Assembly (NCBI GenBank): GCA_964514235.1
Contig: CAZEPV010000017.1
Coordinates: 1 to 44,849, forward strand
Direction of reading: 5' to 3'
Length of the DNA: 44,849 nt
Source: JAAYRQ01 sp035647235
GTDB lineage: Bacteria > Bacillota > Syntrophomonadia > Syntrophomonadales > Syntrophomonadaceae
Made by a program: the position numbers and the translations under genes. Shown here in pieces: positions 24,428 through 33,103 of the stretch. The notes under the pieces were generated by a model. It had not been told where the DNA came from. It made no database searches and saw only the letters and a list, made by a program, of their open reading frames with translations. Within the stretch, counting starts at the first letter, position 1. The number at the start of each line of letters is the position of its first letter.

Positions 24428-25101
24428 TATTTACCTGCCTCCTCCACTTTGTTCTGTTCAGGTCTCTTTTTAGCCTCGGGTAAAATTTCTCCCCGATTTA
24501 TCCAGACCTTAACCCCTAATTTACCATAGGTGGTATTTGCTTCGGCAAAACCATAATCAATATCCGCCCTCAATGTGTGTAGGGGCACTTTACCTTCTGC
24601 ATACCATTCTGTCCTAGCTATTTCAGCACCACCTAAACGCCCTGAAATAGCAATTCTTATCCCGTCTCCTCCCGCACGCATTGTTCTGCTTACGGTCTGT
24701 TTCATAGCCCTTCTGAAGGAAATTCTTTTTTCCAACTGCTGGGCCACATTTTCGGCCACAATTTGGGCATCTATTTCGGGTTTTTTAATTTCCTGAATAT
24801 TTATATTGACATTTTTATTAGTTAACTTGGCTAGATCTGCTCTTAATTGTTCTACTTCTGCACCGCCTCGACCTATTACGATTCCAGGCTTTGCAGTATG
24901 AATAGTAATTCTCATCCTATTTCCAGTACGATGGATTTCAATTCTAGCTATTCCAGCTATATAAAAACGATCTTTGATTATTTTTCTTACTTTATAATCT
25001 TCATGTAAAAGATCAGCATAATCTCGGTCAGCATACCAATTGGAATCCCAATCCTTTATGACTCCAATTCTAAAACCTTTAGGATGTACCTTTTGACCCA
25101 C
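24427..25101 (-). CDS. rpsC: 30S ribosomal protein S3
   Basis: S3, 224 residues, at the mRNA entry channel. It begins GQKVHPKGFRIGVIKDWDS, has the KH-domain loop GIVIGRGGAEVEQLR and the C-terminal domain with MRAGGDGIRIAISGRLGGAE. GTG start at 25101 that overlaps the rplV stop by one base (TAGTG). Confidence 0.98.
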   Translation of the reverse strand: MGQKVHPKGFRIGVIKDWDSNWYADRDYADLLHEDYKVRKIIKDRFYIAGIARIEIHRTGNRMRITIHTAKPGIVIGRGGAEVEQLRADLAKLTNKNVNINIQEIKKPEIDAQIVAENVAQQLEKRISFRRAMKQTVSRTMRAGGDGIRIAISGRLGGAEIARTEWYAEGKVPLHTLRADIDYGFAEANTTYGKLGVKVWINRGEILPEAKKRPEQNKVEEAGK

Positions 25102-25442
25102 TATTTAACCTCCCTTTCTCTGAGCACTACAGTTATATGGCTAGTTCTATGTCGTCTAATATCTGCTCTCCCATACGCTCTAGGACGCATCCTTTTCATG
25201 GTTGGACCTTCGTTTACCATAATTTCTGATATAAATAAATCATCAGAGTCCATATCAAAATTATGTTCGGCGTTGGCTATTGCAGATTGTACTATCTTAC
25301 TAATTAGGGGAGCTGACCTCTTGTTGGTATATCTTAATATACCGATTGCTTCATCAACGTTTTTACCTCTAACTAAATCAGCTACCTGACGAGCTTTAAA
25401 AGGAGATATCCTTAAATAGCGAGCAACCGCTCTAGCTTCCAT
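25101..25442 (-). CDS. rplV: 50S ribosomal protein L22
   Basis: L22, 113 residues; its beta-hairpin lines the exit tunnel and is a macrolide contact. Visible: ARYLRISPFKARQVADLVRG, RSAPLISKIVQSAIANAEH and the hairpin region GPTMKRMRPRAYGRADIRRH, which shows no obvious insertion or deletion. ATG start; 17 nt after rpsS. Confidence 0.98.
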   Translation of the reverse strand: MEARAVARYLRISPFKARQVADLVRGKNVDEAIGILRYTNKRSAPLISKIVQSAIANAEHNFDMDSDDLFISEIMVNEGPTMKRMRPRAYGRADIRRHRTSHITVVLREREVK

Positions 25443-25459
25443 AATAGTTTGCCTCCTTT

Positions 25460-25744
25460 CTACTTGGCTCTACTTGTTTTTTCGCTTCTACCTGCATGAC
25501 CACGATATAATCTAGTTGATGCAAACTCCCCAAGCTTCATTCCTACCATATCTTCCGTAATATAAACTGGGATATGTTTACGCCCATCATGAACAGCTAT
25601 AGTGTGTCCTATCATTTGGGGCATAATAGTGGAACGTCTTGACCAAGTTTTTATTACTCTTTTTTGATTGGCATCATTCATGTCATCAATTCTTTTTAAT
25701 AATTTTTCCTCGCAGTAAGGTCCTTTTTTTAGTGACCTGCCCAT
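25460..25744 (-). CDS. rpsS: 30S ribosomal protein S19
   Basis: S19, 94 residues, in the 30S head with S13. It begins MGRSLKKGPYCEEKLLKRID and contains KTWSRRSTIMPQMIGHTIAV and HDGRKHIPVYITEDMVGMKL. ATG start. Between rplB and rplV, normal S10-operon order. Confidence 0.98.
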   Translation of the reverse strand: MGRSLKKGPYCEEKLLKRIDDMNDANQKRVIKTWSRRSTIMPQMIGHTIAVHDGRKHIPVYITEDMVGMKLGEFASTRLYRGHAGRSEKTSRAK

Positions 25745-25757
25745 CTAAAGACCTCCT

Positions 25758-26582
25758 TTACTTACGTTTCCTAATAATCATATTATCAGATGGCTTTTTC
25801 TTACGAGTCTTACCACCTATAGCAATCTTACCCCATGGTGATACTGGATATATTCTACCAATAGGGGCTCGCCCTTCCCCACCACCGTGAGGATGATCGA
25901 CTGGGTTCATCGCTGAACCTCTAACTGTTGGTCTTTTGCCCATCCAACGGGATCTGCCTGCTTTACCTACAGTTATATTTTCATGGTCTAGATTACCCAC
26001 TTGACCTATAGTAGCCCGACAGTTCAAATGGATTAAGCGGACTTCAGCAGAAGGTAATCTTACATGTGCATAGGCACCTTCTTTAGCCATTAATTGAGCA
26101 ACTGCACCCGCTGAGCGAACTAACTGTCCACCTTTGCCAGGTCTTAGTTCAATATTGTGAATAAGAGAACCTATTGGTATATCTTTTAGCAATAGTGAAT
26201 TGCCTGGTTTAATATCAGCATTTGGCCCTGCTTCTATTACATCTCCAACTTTCACGTTGTTAGGTGCAATTATATAAGCTTTATGCCCATCTGCATAATG
26301 TAAAAGGGCAATATTTGCAGACCTATTGGGGTCATATTCAATTGCCGCTACTTTGGCGGGGACCCCTTCCTTAGTTCGTTTAAAATCAACTAAACGATAA
26401 AGTCTCTTATGTCCCCCTCCACGGTGCCTTACAGTTATGCGGCCTTTAACATTTCTACCTCCAGTTTTTTTCAAAGGAATAGTCAATGATTTTTCCGGTT
26501 CCTTTTTAGTCAACTGGTCAAAAGAAATAACCGTCATATGTCTTCTACTAGGTGTGGTCGGTTTGTATTTTTTAATAGACAT
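25758..26582 (-). CDS. rplB: 50S ribosomal protein L2
   Basis: L2, 274 residues, required for subunit joining and peptidyl transfer. It has the opening IKKYKPTTPSRRHMTV, GRITVRHRGGGHKRLYR, the GQLVRSAGAVAQLMAKEGAY segment and the catalytic-region MNPVDHPHGGGEGRAP with its conserved histidine. ATG start, 29 nt after rplW. Confidence 0.98.
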   Translation of the reverse strand: MSIKKYKPTTPSRRHMTVISFDQLTKKEPEKSLTIPLKKTGGRNVKGRITVRHRGGGHKRLYRLVDFKRTKEGVPAKVAAIEYDPNRSANIALLHYADGHKAYIIAPNNVKVGDVIEAGPNADIKPGNSLLLKDIPIGSLIHNIELRPGKGGQLVRSAGAVAQLMAKEGAYAHVRLPSAEVRLIHLNCRATIGQVGNLDHENITVGKAGRSRWMGKRPTVRGSAMNPVDHPHGGGEGRAPIGRIYPVSPWGKIAIGGKTRKKKPSDNMIIRKRK

Positions 26583-26611
26583 TCTAAAATTCCCTCCTTA
26601 AAGCCAATTGA

Positions 26612-26899
26612 CTACATACCCTCAAATATACGTATTTTATGTCCTGGTTTTAGGGTTACAATAGCTTTTTTACGTTTAGGCGTTTTGCCTGCAAATTTCC
26701 CTACGCGCTTCAACTTACCTTCAGTTGTCATTGTAGCTACGTTTGCAACCTTTACCCTAAATATATTTTCAATCGCGTTTTTAATTTCGGTCTTATTAGC
26801 TCTTCTATCCACAATAAAGGTATATTTATTATCAGCTAACAAATCCATAGATTTTTCCGTAATTACTGGTTTTATAATAATATCTCTATAATCTTTCAT
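26612..26899 (-). CDS. rplW: 50S ribosomal protein L23
   Basis: L23, at the tunnel exit where SRP and trigger factor bind. I place the start at the ATG at 26899 (95 residues, MKDYRDIIIKPVITEKSM); an open frame reaches a TTG at 26908, but the ATG is the family-like N-terminus and is well spaced after AGGAGGTG. KYTFIVDRRANKTEIKNAIE is typical. One base separates it from rplD. Confidence 0.96.
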   Translation of the reverse strand: MKDYRDIIIKPVITEKSMDLLADNKYTFIVDRRANKTEIKNAIENIFRVKVANVATMTTEGKLKRVGKFAGKTPKRKKAIVTLKPGHKIRIFEGM

Positions 26900-26900
26900 T

Positions 26901-27524
26901 TTAGGCAAACACCTCCTCCACTCTTTCTACCGCATCTTTCGTAATGAGCAGAGTATCATATTTTAAAAGATCATATACATTAACATAATCAACCCTCATT
27001 GGCTTAACACCAGGGATATTACGGGCTGATTTTGTAACATTTACATCGCCATCAAGAGTCACTATTAAAACTTTGTCAAAAATATTTAAAGCATCTAAAA
27101 TTTCTAACATTAATTTTGTTTTAGGCTCTTCAAAGCTTAATTTATCAACTACTACAATACTATTTTCTTTTACTTTTGTAGATAAAGCTGATTTAAGTGC
27201 TAATCTTCTAACTTTTTTAGGTAGTCTGTATGAATAATCCCTAGGTCTTGGTCCGAAAGTAACTCCTCCACCTACCCAAATTGGATTTCTAGTACTACCT
27301 ACTCTGGCACGGCCAGTTCCTTTTTGTCTCCAAGGTTTTCTGCCGCCACCTCTGACTTCTGCTCTAGTTTTAGTAGAGCTGGACCCTTGGCGTTTATTTG
27401 CTAATTGCATTTTAACAAAATCGGCCATAACAGCTTCATTTGGTTCTATTCCAAAAATATCTTCATTTAATTCTAGCTCACCAATTTGGGCCCCGCTCAT
27501 ATCATATAATGTTGTTTTAGGCAT
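26901..27524 (-). CDS. rplD: 50S ribosomal protein L4
   Basis: L4, 207 residues, with a loop lining the exit tunnel. Conserved parts are KTRAEVRGGGRKPWRQKGTG in the tunnel loop, RVGSTRNPIWVGGGVTFGPR and a C-terminal globular domain. The loop looks wild-type for macrolide contacts. ATG start with AGGAGG upstream. No S10-type leader with L4 control was recognised upstream of rpsJ, though structured spacers flank that gene. Confidence 0.98.
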   Translation of the reverse strand: MPKTTLYDMSGAQIGELELNEDIFGIEPNEAVMADFVKMQLANKRQGSSSTKTRAEVRGGGRKPWRQKGTGRARVGSTRNPIWVGGGVTFGPRPRDYSYRLPKKVRRLALKSALSTKVKENSIVVVDKLSFEEPKTKLMLEILDALNIFDKVLIVTLDGDVNVTKSARNIPGVKPMRVDYVNVYDLLKYDTLLITKDAVERVEEVFA

Positions 27525-27580
27525 TTTTAAACCTCCTCTTTTTCAGTATAGATTAAGTAGTATGCAAACAAATTTGCTAC

Positions 27581-28222
27581 TTAAGCCTTGACTGAACTTT
27601 TTATGATAACAAGACCTTTTTTGGGCCCAGGGATGGCACCCTTTATTAAGATAAGGTTTCTGTCCGAATAGACTTTTACTACCTTCAAGCGCTGAACAGT
27701 AACTCTTTCTCCGCCCATTCTACCTGGCAGCTTTTTCCCCTTGAAAACACGGGCTGGTCCTTTGGCACCTAATGCCCCTGTCCCCCTATGATAACGGGAA
27801 CCATGCCCCATTAAACCACGGGAAAAATTATGCCTTTTTACTACTCCTGCAAAACCTTTACCTTTAGAAGTCCCGGTTACATCTACTATGTCACCTTCAG
27901 TAAATACATCTACACTTATTCCTTGGCCTATTTCATAGTCATCGACATTACTTACTCGAAACTCCCTAATATAACGTAAAGGCCCTACATTAGCCTTTTT
28001 CACATGTCCTTTTGTCGGTTTATTAGCTAATTTTTCTTTTAGGTTGTAAAAGCCTACCTGAATCGCATTATAACCATCTGTTTCTAGTTTCTTCTTTTGC
28101 AAAACAGTACATGGCCCAGCTTCTACTACGGTTACAGGAATAGCTCTGCCTTCCTCGGTAAAAATCTGAGTCATGCCAACTTTTATACCCATGATAGCTT
28201 TATCAATTGTTGTTTTAGCCAT
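27581..28222 (-). CDS. rplC: 50S ribosomal protein L3
   Basis: L3, 213 residues, next to the peptidyl-transferase centre. The core begins GIKVGMTQIFTEEGRAIPVT; about ten residues (MAKTTIDKAI) precede it, slightly longer than usual. Also visible are GDIVDVTGTSKGKGFAGVVK, SRGLMGHGSRYHRGTGALG and the loop GRMGGERVTVQ. ATG start with AGGAGG about 12 nt upstream. Separated from rpsJ by an unusually long 136-nt structured spacer. Confidence 0.97.
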   Translation of the reverse strand: MAKTTIDKAIMGIKVGMTQIFTEEGRAIPVTVVEAGPCTVLQKKKLETDGYNAIQVGFYNLKEKLANKPTKGHVKKANVGPLRYIREFRVSNVDDYEIGQGISVDVFTEGDIVDVTGTSKGKGFAGVVKRHNFSRGLMGHGSRYHRGTGALGAKGPARVFKGKKLPGRMGGERVTVQRLKVVKVYSDRNLILIKGAIPGPKKGLVIIKSSVKA

Positions 28223-28358
28223 CTTTTAACACTACCTCCTAGCCTGAGTTTTTCTTTGCGATTGGTTGGAAGCGGGTTTTCCAACTTCACTTCTATTTCC
28301 CGGAATTTACGCCTTAAGACTTATAATGCCCCACTAGTCTTTAAGCACCGTTCCTCAC
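28223..28358 (-). other. Structured 136-nt spacer between rpsJ and rplC
   Basis: Long for an S10 operon. On the minus strand it can fold into a CTTAA(A)GACT/AGTCTTAAG stem with one bulge, and a perfect GTTGGAA-AACCCGC-TTCCAAC hairpin (28265-28285) about 45 nt before rplC. No T run follows, so it is not a terminator. A translational control element for rplC-rplD is possible. Confidence 0.5.
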
Positions 28359-28670
28359 CTATAGCTTAATTTCTATATCTACTCCAGAAGGTAGATCCAA
28401 ATGCATTAACGCATCTATAGTTTTGGGATTTGGGTCTAGTATATCTATTAGGCGTTTATGTGTGCGCATTTCAAATTGCTCACGAGCATCTTTATCTACG
28501 TGTGGTGATCTTAATATAGTAAATATATTTCGTTCTGTTGGTAAAGGAATAGGACCGTGTACGTTAGAACCATTTTTTCTAACAGTTTCCACAATTTTTT
28601 GCGATGATTGGTCCAATAATTTATGGTCAAATGCTTTTAACCTTATCCTTACTTTCTGTTGCCCACTCAC
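28359..28670 (-). CDS. rpsJ: 30S ribosomal protein S10
   Basis: S10, 103 residues, in the 30S head; it is also the NusE partner of NusB in antitermination. Conserved: QKVRIRLKAFDHKLLDQS, SGSNVHGPIPLPT-like GSNVHGPIPLPTERNIFTIL and EMRTHKRLIDILDP. GTG start at 28670 with GGAGGT about 10 nt upstream and AAAGG nearer. It is bordered by longer-than-usual spacers on both sides (111 and 136 nt). Confidence 0.98.
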   Translation of the reverse strand: MSGQQKVRIRLKAFDHKLLDQSSQKIVETVRKNGSNVHGPIPLPTERNIFTILRSPHVDKDAREQFEMRTHKRLIDILDPNPKTIDALMHLDLPSGVDIEIKL

Positions 28671-28727
28671 CTTTGACTTAACCTCCTTAGTCGCGGTATA
28701 TAATTGTTCACGTTGCCTGGTGTATAG

Positions 28728-28755
28728 TAGCGAAGGACCTAATCGTCCCTCGCTA
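28728..28755 (-). other. Hairpin in the tuf-rpsJ spacer
   Basis: On the minus strand TAGCGAGGGAC, loop GATTAG, GTCCTTCGCTA: an 11-bp stem with one G-T pair, 27 nt after the tuf stop. It lacks a T run. It may protect the tuf 3' end, mark a processing site, or be a weak or factor-dependent terminator separating tuf from the S10 genes. Confidence 0.65.
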
Positions 28756-28781
28756 GCATTTATTCACAAACTTATTATTGT

Positions 28782-29978
28782 TTATAAGGAAGTAACAACA
28801 CCAGCACCAACTGTTCTGCCGCCTTCTCTAATAGCAAATCTTAAGCCTTCCTCTACAGCAATTGGAGTAATTAATTCTATTTTCATTTGGATATTATCAC
28901 CTGGCATTACCATTTCTACCCCTTCAGGTAATTGAATAACTCCAGTTACATCAGTTGTACGGAAATAGAATTGTGGCCTATAACCTGCGAAAAATGGAGT
29001 ATGTCTTCCACCTTCATCTTTGGACAGAACATAAACTTCCGCGGAAAAACTAGTTAAAGGTTTAATACTACCAGGCTTAGATAAAACCATACCTCTTTCT
29101 ACTTCAGTTCTTTCCACACCTCTTAGCAGTGCACCGATATTGTCTCCAGCTTCTGCATAATCGAGAAGTTTTCTAAACATTTCCACCCCAGTACAAACAG
29201 TTTTACGAGTTTCTTCTCTCATGCCTACTATTTCGACTTCGTCTCCAACTTTTACTTGGCCTCTTTCTACCCTACCAGTAGTAACAGTACCCCTACCAGT
29301 AATAGTAAATACGTCTTCAATAGGCATTAGGAATGGCTTATCTGTAGCCCTCTCTGGTAATGGAATATAACTATCTACAGCATCCATTAGTTCCCAAATA
29401 TGTCCACACCATTCACATTCTCTAGTTCCACATCCACATTCTAAGGCTTTTAAAGCAGAACCTTGTACTACTGGAATGTCATCACCAGGGAATTCATATT
29501 CGCTTAGAAGTTCTCTAACTTCCATTTCGACTAATTCTAATAATTCATCATCATCAACCATATCAGTTTTATTCATGAAAACCACGATATAAGGAACTCC
29601 AACTTGTCTTGAAAGCAATATATGTTCCCTAGTTTGTGGCATGGGTCCATCGGCAGATGAAACTACCAAAATCGAACCATCCATTTGAGCTGCACCAGTG
29701 ATCATGTTTTTTATGTAGTCAGCATGACCAGGGCAGTCTACGTGGGCATAATGCCTAGTTTCAGTTTCATATTCCACATGGGACGTACTAATGGTTATTC
29801 CTCTTTCTCTTTCCTCAGGAGCCTTGTCTATTGCTTCATATGATGAAGCTACAGCTCCACCTACTGTAGATAATGTCGTGGTAATTGCAGCTGTTAATGT
29901 GGTCTTACCATGGTCAACGTGTCCTATTGTTCCAATGTTTAAGTGAGGTTTTGTCCTCTCAAATTTTGCCTTTGCCAT
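28782..29978 (-). CDS. tuf: Elongation factor Tu with a four-cysteine insert
   Basis: EF-Tu, 398 residues, delivers aminoacyl-tRNA to the ribosome. GTP-binding motifs: GHVDHGKT (19-26), DCPGH (81-85), NKTD (136-139) and SALK (174-177). Right after SALK is a short cysteine-rich insert, ECGCGTRECEWCG, with C181, C183, C188 and C191, a probable metal-binding loop seen in some Clostridia but absent from the common EF-Tu. The start is the ATG at 29978 (MAKAKFERTKPH), seven bases after AAAGGTGA; the frame is open for eight more codons upstream. It follows fusA by 134 nt, with no clear promoter. Confidence 0.97.
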   Translation of the reverse strand: MAKAKFERTKPHLNIGTIGHVDHGKTTLTAAITTTLSTVGGAVASSYEAIDKAPEERERGITISTSHVEYETETRHYAHVDCPGHADYIKNMITGAAQMDGSILVVSSADGPMPQTREHILLSRQVGVPYIVVFMNKTDMVDDDELLELVEMEVRELLSEYEFPGDDIPVVQGSALKALECGCGTRECEWCGHIWELMDAVDSYIPLPERATDKPFLMPIEDVFTITGRGTVTTGRVERGQVKVGDEVEIVGMREETRKTVCTGVEMFRKLLDYAEAGDNIGALLRGVERTEVERGMVLSKPGSIKPLTSFSAEVYVLSKDEGGRHTPFFAGYRPQFYFRTTDVTGVIQLPEGVEMVMPGDNIQMKIELITPIAVEEGLRFAIREGGRTVGAGVVTSL

Positions 29979-30112
29979 TCGTCTTTCACCTTTCCTTTCC
30001 ATTTTTTTATTTTTACACTACCAGCGTATTCTTTGATGATAGTATATGAAAAACTCAACTTCTCGCTTTTCCTTAGGGATTTAGCATAAAGCAAGTCTTT
30101 CTAAAAAGATAA

Positions 30113-32197
30113 TTAGACTGGCAACCCATATCTTCTGGCTATTATCTCCTTACTGCGAGATTCAGGTACTTCGGCATAATTAATCAGTCGCATTGAGAAA
30201 GTAGCCCGACCTTGACTAGCTGATCTCAAGCTAGTTGCATACCCAAAGCTCTCTGCTAAGGGTACCGTTCCTTTAATGACTTTGCTTTCGCGATTTTCTT
30301 CCATAGCCAAAACTCTACCTCGCCTTGAATTAAGGTCAGCTATAATATCACCTACATATTCTTCAGGTGAAATTATCTCCAATTCCATAATAGGTTCTAG
30401 GAGGCAGGGCTGGGCTTTATCTAGTCCTTCTTTAATCGCCATGCTAGCTGCTACCTTGAATGCCTGCTCTGACGAATCAACTTCGTGGAAAGAACCACCT
30501 AGCAAAGTTACTTCCAAATCATCCACCATATAACCGGCTAAATTCCCTGCTTGCAGAGCTTCTAAAACTCCATCTTTTACCGCAGTCACAAATTCTTTAG
30601 GTATATTTTCCGCAGAAGATTTATCAATAAACTTTTTACCTTCTCCTTCAGATAAAGGTTTTATTTCCAGGAGCACATGAGCAAATAACCCACGCCCTCC
30701 AGTTTCCCTTTCAAAAACTGCCTCTGCTTTAGCTGTGACAGTCACAGTTTCCTTATAGGCAACTTGTGGTTTACCTACATTAGCATTGACTTTGAATTCC
30801 CGCAAGAGCCGATCTATAATTACTTCTAAGTGTAATTCACCCATCCCAGAAATTATGGTCTGGCCGGTCTCTTCATTTATTTTAGTCCTAAATGTCGGGT
30901 CTTCCTCTGCTAGTCTTTGTAAACTTTCCCCTATTCTATCTTGGTCGGCCTTAGTTTTAGGCTCAATTGCTATATCTATTACTGGATCAGGAAAATCGAT
31001 AGTTTCCAAAATAATAGGCTTTTTCTCATCACATAAAGTATCTCCAGTAACAGTAAACCTAAGACCAACTCCAGCAACTATGTCACCAGCACCCGCGTTT
31101 TTCACTTCTTCCCTATGATTAGCATGCATTTTCAAAATCTTTGTTATGCGTTCTTTTTCTTTTTTAGTGCTGTTGTAAACGTATTGTCCTACCTGCAAAC
31201 TACCAGAATAAATTCTAAAATAGGTTAGTTTGCCTACATAGGGATCAGAAATCATCTTAAAAGCTAAGGCACACATATCTTCATCATAGTCAGTGTCACA
31301 TACTATAGCTTCCCCCGATAAGGGGTTGGTCCCCTCTACAGAAGGAACATCAAGCGGTGATGGTAAATAATCAATTATTGCATCCAAGAGCATCTGTACA
31401 CCCTTATTCTTAAAAGATGAACCACATAAAACGGGCACAATATGATTGTTTATGACTTCATTTCTTAGGGAAGATTTTATTTCCCTTGGGGAAATTTCTT
31501 CACCCTCCAGATATTTCATAAGAATGTCGTCATTATATTCGGATAGATTTTCCAAGAGCATATTGTAATAATACATAGCTTGCTCAGCTTCATCTTCATG
31601 CAATTCCCTCACAAGAATCTTTTCACCTAATTCATCTTCATATATATAAGCCTTTTTAGCTATAACATCTATAATTCCTGTAAAATCATCTTCAACACCG
31701 ATTGGCAATTGAATGGGTATAGCATTGCAACCTAACATATCATTAATCATTTGTACTGCTTGATGAAAATCTGCCCCGATTCTGTCCATTTTATTTACGT
31801 AAATTATACGCGGAATTCGATACCTATCAGCTTGTCTCCAAACCGTCTCTGACTGGGGCTGTACACCTGCTACTGCACAAAATATGCCTATAGCCCCATC
31901 TAATATTCGCAATGACCGTTCCACCTCAACCGTAAAGTCCACATGGCCAGGCGTGTCAATAATGTTAATTACGACATTTTCCCATTTGCATGTGGTAGCA
32001 GCGGAAGTAATGGTTATACCCCGCTCTTGTTCTTGGCTCATCCAATCCATGGTTGCTGTACCTTTATCGACTTCACCCATTCTATGAACCCTACCTGAAT
32101 AATATAGCATTCTCTCGGTTGTAGTCGTTTTACCAGCATCAATATGAGCCATAATGCCAATATTTCTAATTGCAGTTAATTCAGTTGTTTCGGTCAT
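30113..32197 (-). CDS. fusA: Elongation factor G
   Basis: EF-G, 694 residues, the translocase. GTPase motifs are AHIDAGKT (17-24), DTPGH (81-85) and NKMD (135-138); the switch region ERGITITSAATTC and the domain IV-V segments (GMGELHLEVIIDRL, RRGRVLAMEE) are intact. ATG start, 23 nt after rpsG. It is in the conserved str order rpsL-rpsG-fusA-tuf. The N-terminus differs somewhat from the usual Firmicute EF-G (YSGRVHRMGEVDKGTATMDW), but position and completeness mark it as the main EF-G. Confidence 0.97.
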   Translation of the reverse strand: MTETTELTAIRNIGIMAHIDAGKTTTTERMLYYSGRVHRMGEVDKGTATMDWMSQEQERGITITSAATTCKWENVVINIIDTPGHVDFTVEVERSLRILDGAIGIFCAVAGVQPQSETVWRQADRYRIPRIIYVNKMDRIGADFHQAVQMINDMLGCNAIPIQLPIGVEDDFTGIIDVIAKKAYIYEDELGEKILVRELHEDEAEQAMYYYNMLLENLSEYNDDILMKYLEGEEISPREIKSSLRNEVINNHIVPVLCGSSFKNKGVQMLLDAIIDYLPSPLDVPSVEGTNPLSGEAIVCDTDYDEDMCALAFKMISDPYVGKLTYFRIYSGSLQVGQYVYNSTKKEKERITKILKMHANHREEVKNAGAGDIVAGVGLRFTVTGDTLCDEKKPIILETIDFPDPVIDIAIEPKTKADQDRIGESLQRLAEEDPTFRTKINEETGQTIISGMGELHLEVIIDRLLREFKVNANVGKPQVAYKETVTVTAKAEAVFERETGGRGLFAHVLLEIKPLSEGEGKKFIDKSSAENIPKEFVTAVKDGVLEALQAGNLAGYMVDDLEVTLLGGSFHEVDSSEQAFKVAASMAIKEGLDKAQPCLLEPIMELEIISPEEYVGDIIADLNSRRGRVLAMEENRESKVIKGTVPLAESFGYATSLRSASQGRATFSMRLINYAEVPESRSKEIIARRYGLPV

Positions 32198-32220
32198 TCA
32201 TAAGCACTCCTAATATAAAC

Positions 32221-32691
32221 CTACCAACGGTAGTGGGCAAAAGCTTTATTTGCTTCAGCCATTTTGTGGGTGTCTTCCCTTTTCTTGACTGCCCCACCAG
32301 CAGAATTAGCGGCATCCATAATTTCCCCTGCTAGTCTTTCAGCCATGGTCTTTTCTCCTCTTTTACGTGCATAGCCGATTAGCCACCTAATAGCTAGTGT
32401 TTGCCTTCTTTCAGGTCTAACTTCGATCGGCACCTGGTAGTTGGCACCACCTACACGTCTGGCCCTAACTTCAACAATAGGGGTAATGTTTTTCATAGCC
32501 TCTTCAAAAACTTCCATAGGATCCTTGTTAAGTCTTTGTTCTATCATGTCAAAAGCACCATAGCATATTCTTTCAGCTGTGCTTTTTTTACCATCCCACA
32601 TTATTTGGTTAATTAATTTTGTTATGAGTGTACTATTATATACTGGGTCTGGTAGTACTTGTCGTTTGGGGACTGGCCCTTTTCTAGGCAT
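32221..32691 (-). CDS. rpsG: 30S ribosomal protein S7
   Basis: S7, 156 residues, nucleates assembly of the 30S head. It opens PRKGPVPKRQVLPDPVYNS and contains MWDGKKSTAERICYGAFDMI, VEVRARRVGGANYQVPIEV and the C-terminal KMAEANKAFAHYRW. ATG start, 17 nt after rpsL. Confidence 0.98.
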   Translation of the reverse strand: MPRKGPVPKRQVLPDPVYNSTLITKLINQIMWDGKKSTAERICYGAFDMIEQRLNKDPMEVFEEAMKNITPIVEVRARRVGGANYQVPIEVRPERRQTLAIRWLIGYARKRGEKTMAERLAGEIMDAANSAGGAVKKREDTHKMAEANKAFAHYRW

Positions 32692-32708
32692 ATCGTGCCT
32701 CCCTTCTT

Positions 32709-33083
32709 CTATTTTTTAGGTCTTTTTGTACCATATTTAGATCTACTTTGATTACGGTTTTGAACCCCTGCTGCATCAAGAGCCCCTCTAACAATATGAT
32801 ATCTAACACCTGGCAAGTCTTTAACCCTTCCCCCTCTAATCAAAACGACTGAGTGTTCTTGCAAGTTGTGACCTATACCAGGGATATAAGCAGTAACTTC
32901 TATACCATTAGTTAACCTTACCCTAGCAATTTTACGCAAAGCAGAGTTAGGTTTTTTAGGTGTAGTAGTATAAACACGGGTACATACCCCTCTTTTTTGC
33001 GGACAGCTTTTAAGGGCTGGTGCTGCTGATTTAGTTACTCCTTTTTTACGTCCCTTACGGACTAGTTGGTTAATCGTCGGCAT
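32709..33083 (-). CDS. rpsL: 30S ribosomal protein S12
   Basis: S12, 124 residues, at the decoding centre. It begins PTINQLVRKGRKK; the streptomycin-resistance positions K43 (in TTPKKPNSALRK) and K88 (in GGRVKDLPGVRYH) both carry the wild-type lysine. ATG start; 20 nt after the L7Ae-family gene. Confidence 0.98.
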   Translation of the reverse strand: MPTINQLVRKGRKKGVTKSAAPALKSCPQKRGVCTRVYTTTPKKPNSALRKIARVRLTNGIEVTAYIPGIGHNLQEHSVVLIRGGRVKDLPGVRYHIVRGALDAAGVQNRNQSRSKYGTKRPKK

Positions 33084-33103
33084 ACATGCACCTCCTTCCC
33101 CGT

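Noticed and set aside
28265..28285. Hairpin before rplC considered as a terminator
   Set aside because: No T run follows on either strand.
29979..30002. Eight-codon upstream extension of tuf
   Set aside because: The ribosome site AAAGGTGA lies inside it, and EF-Tu normally begins at MAKAKFERTKPH.
30003..30112. Separate promoter for tuf
   Set aside because: TTGAG and TATACT elements occur but never at 16-18 bp spacing; tuf is probably read from the str promoter or a non-consensus one.
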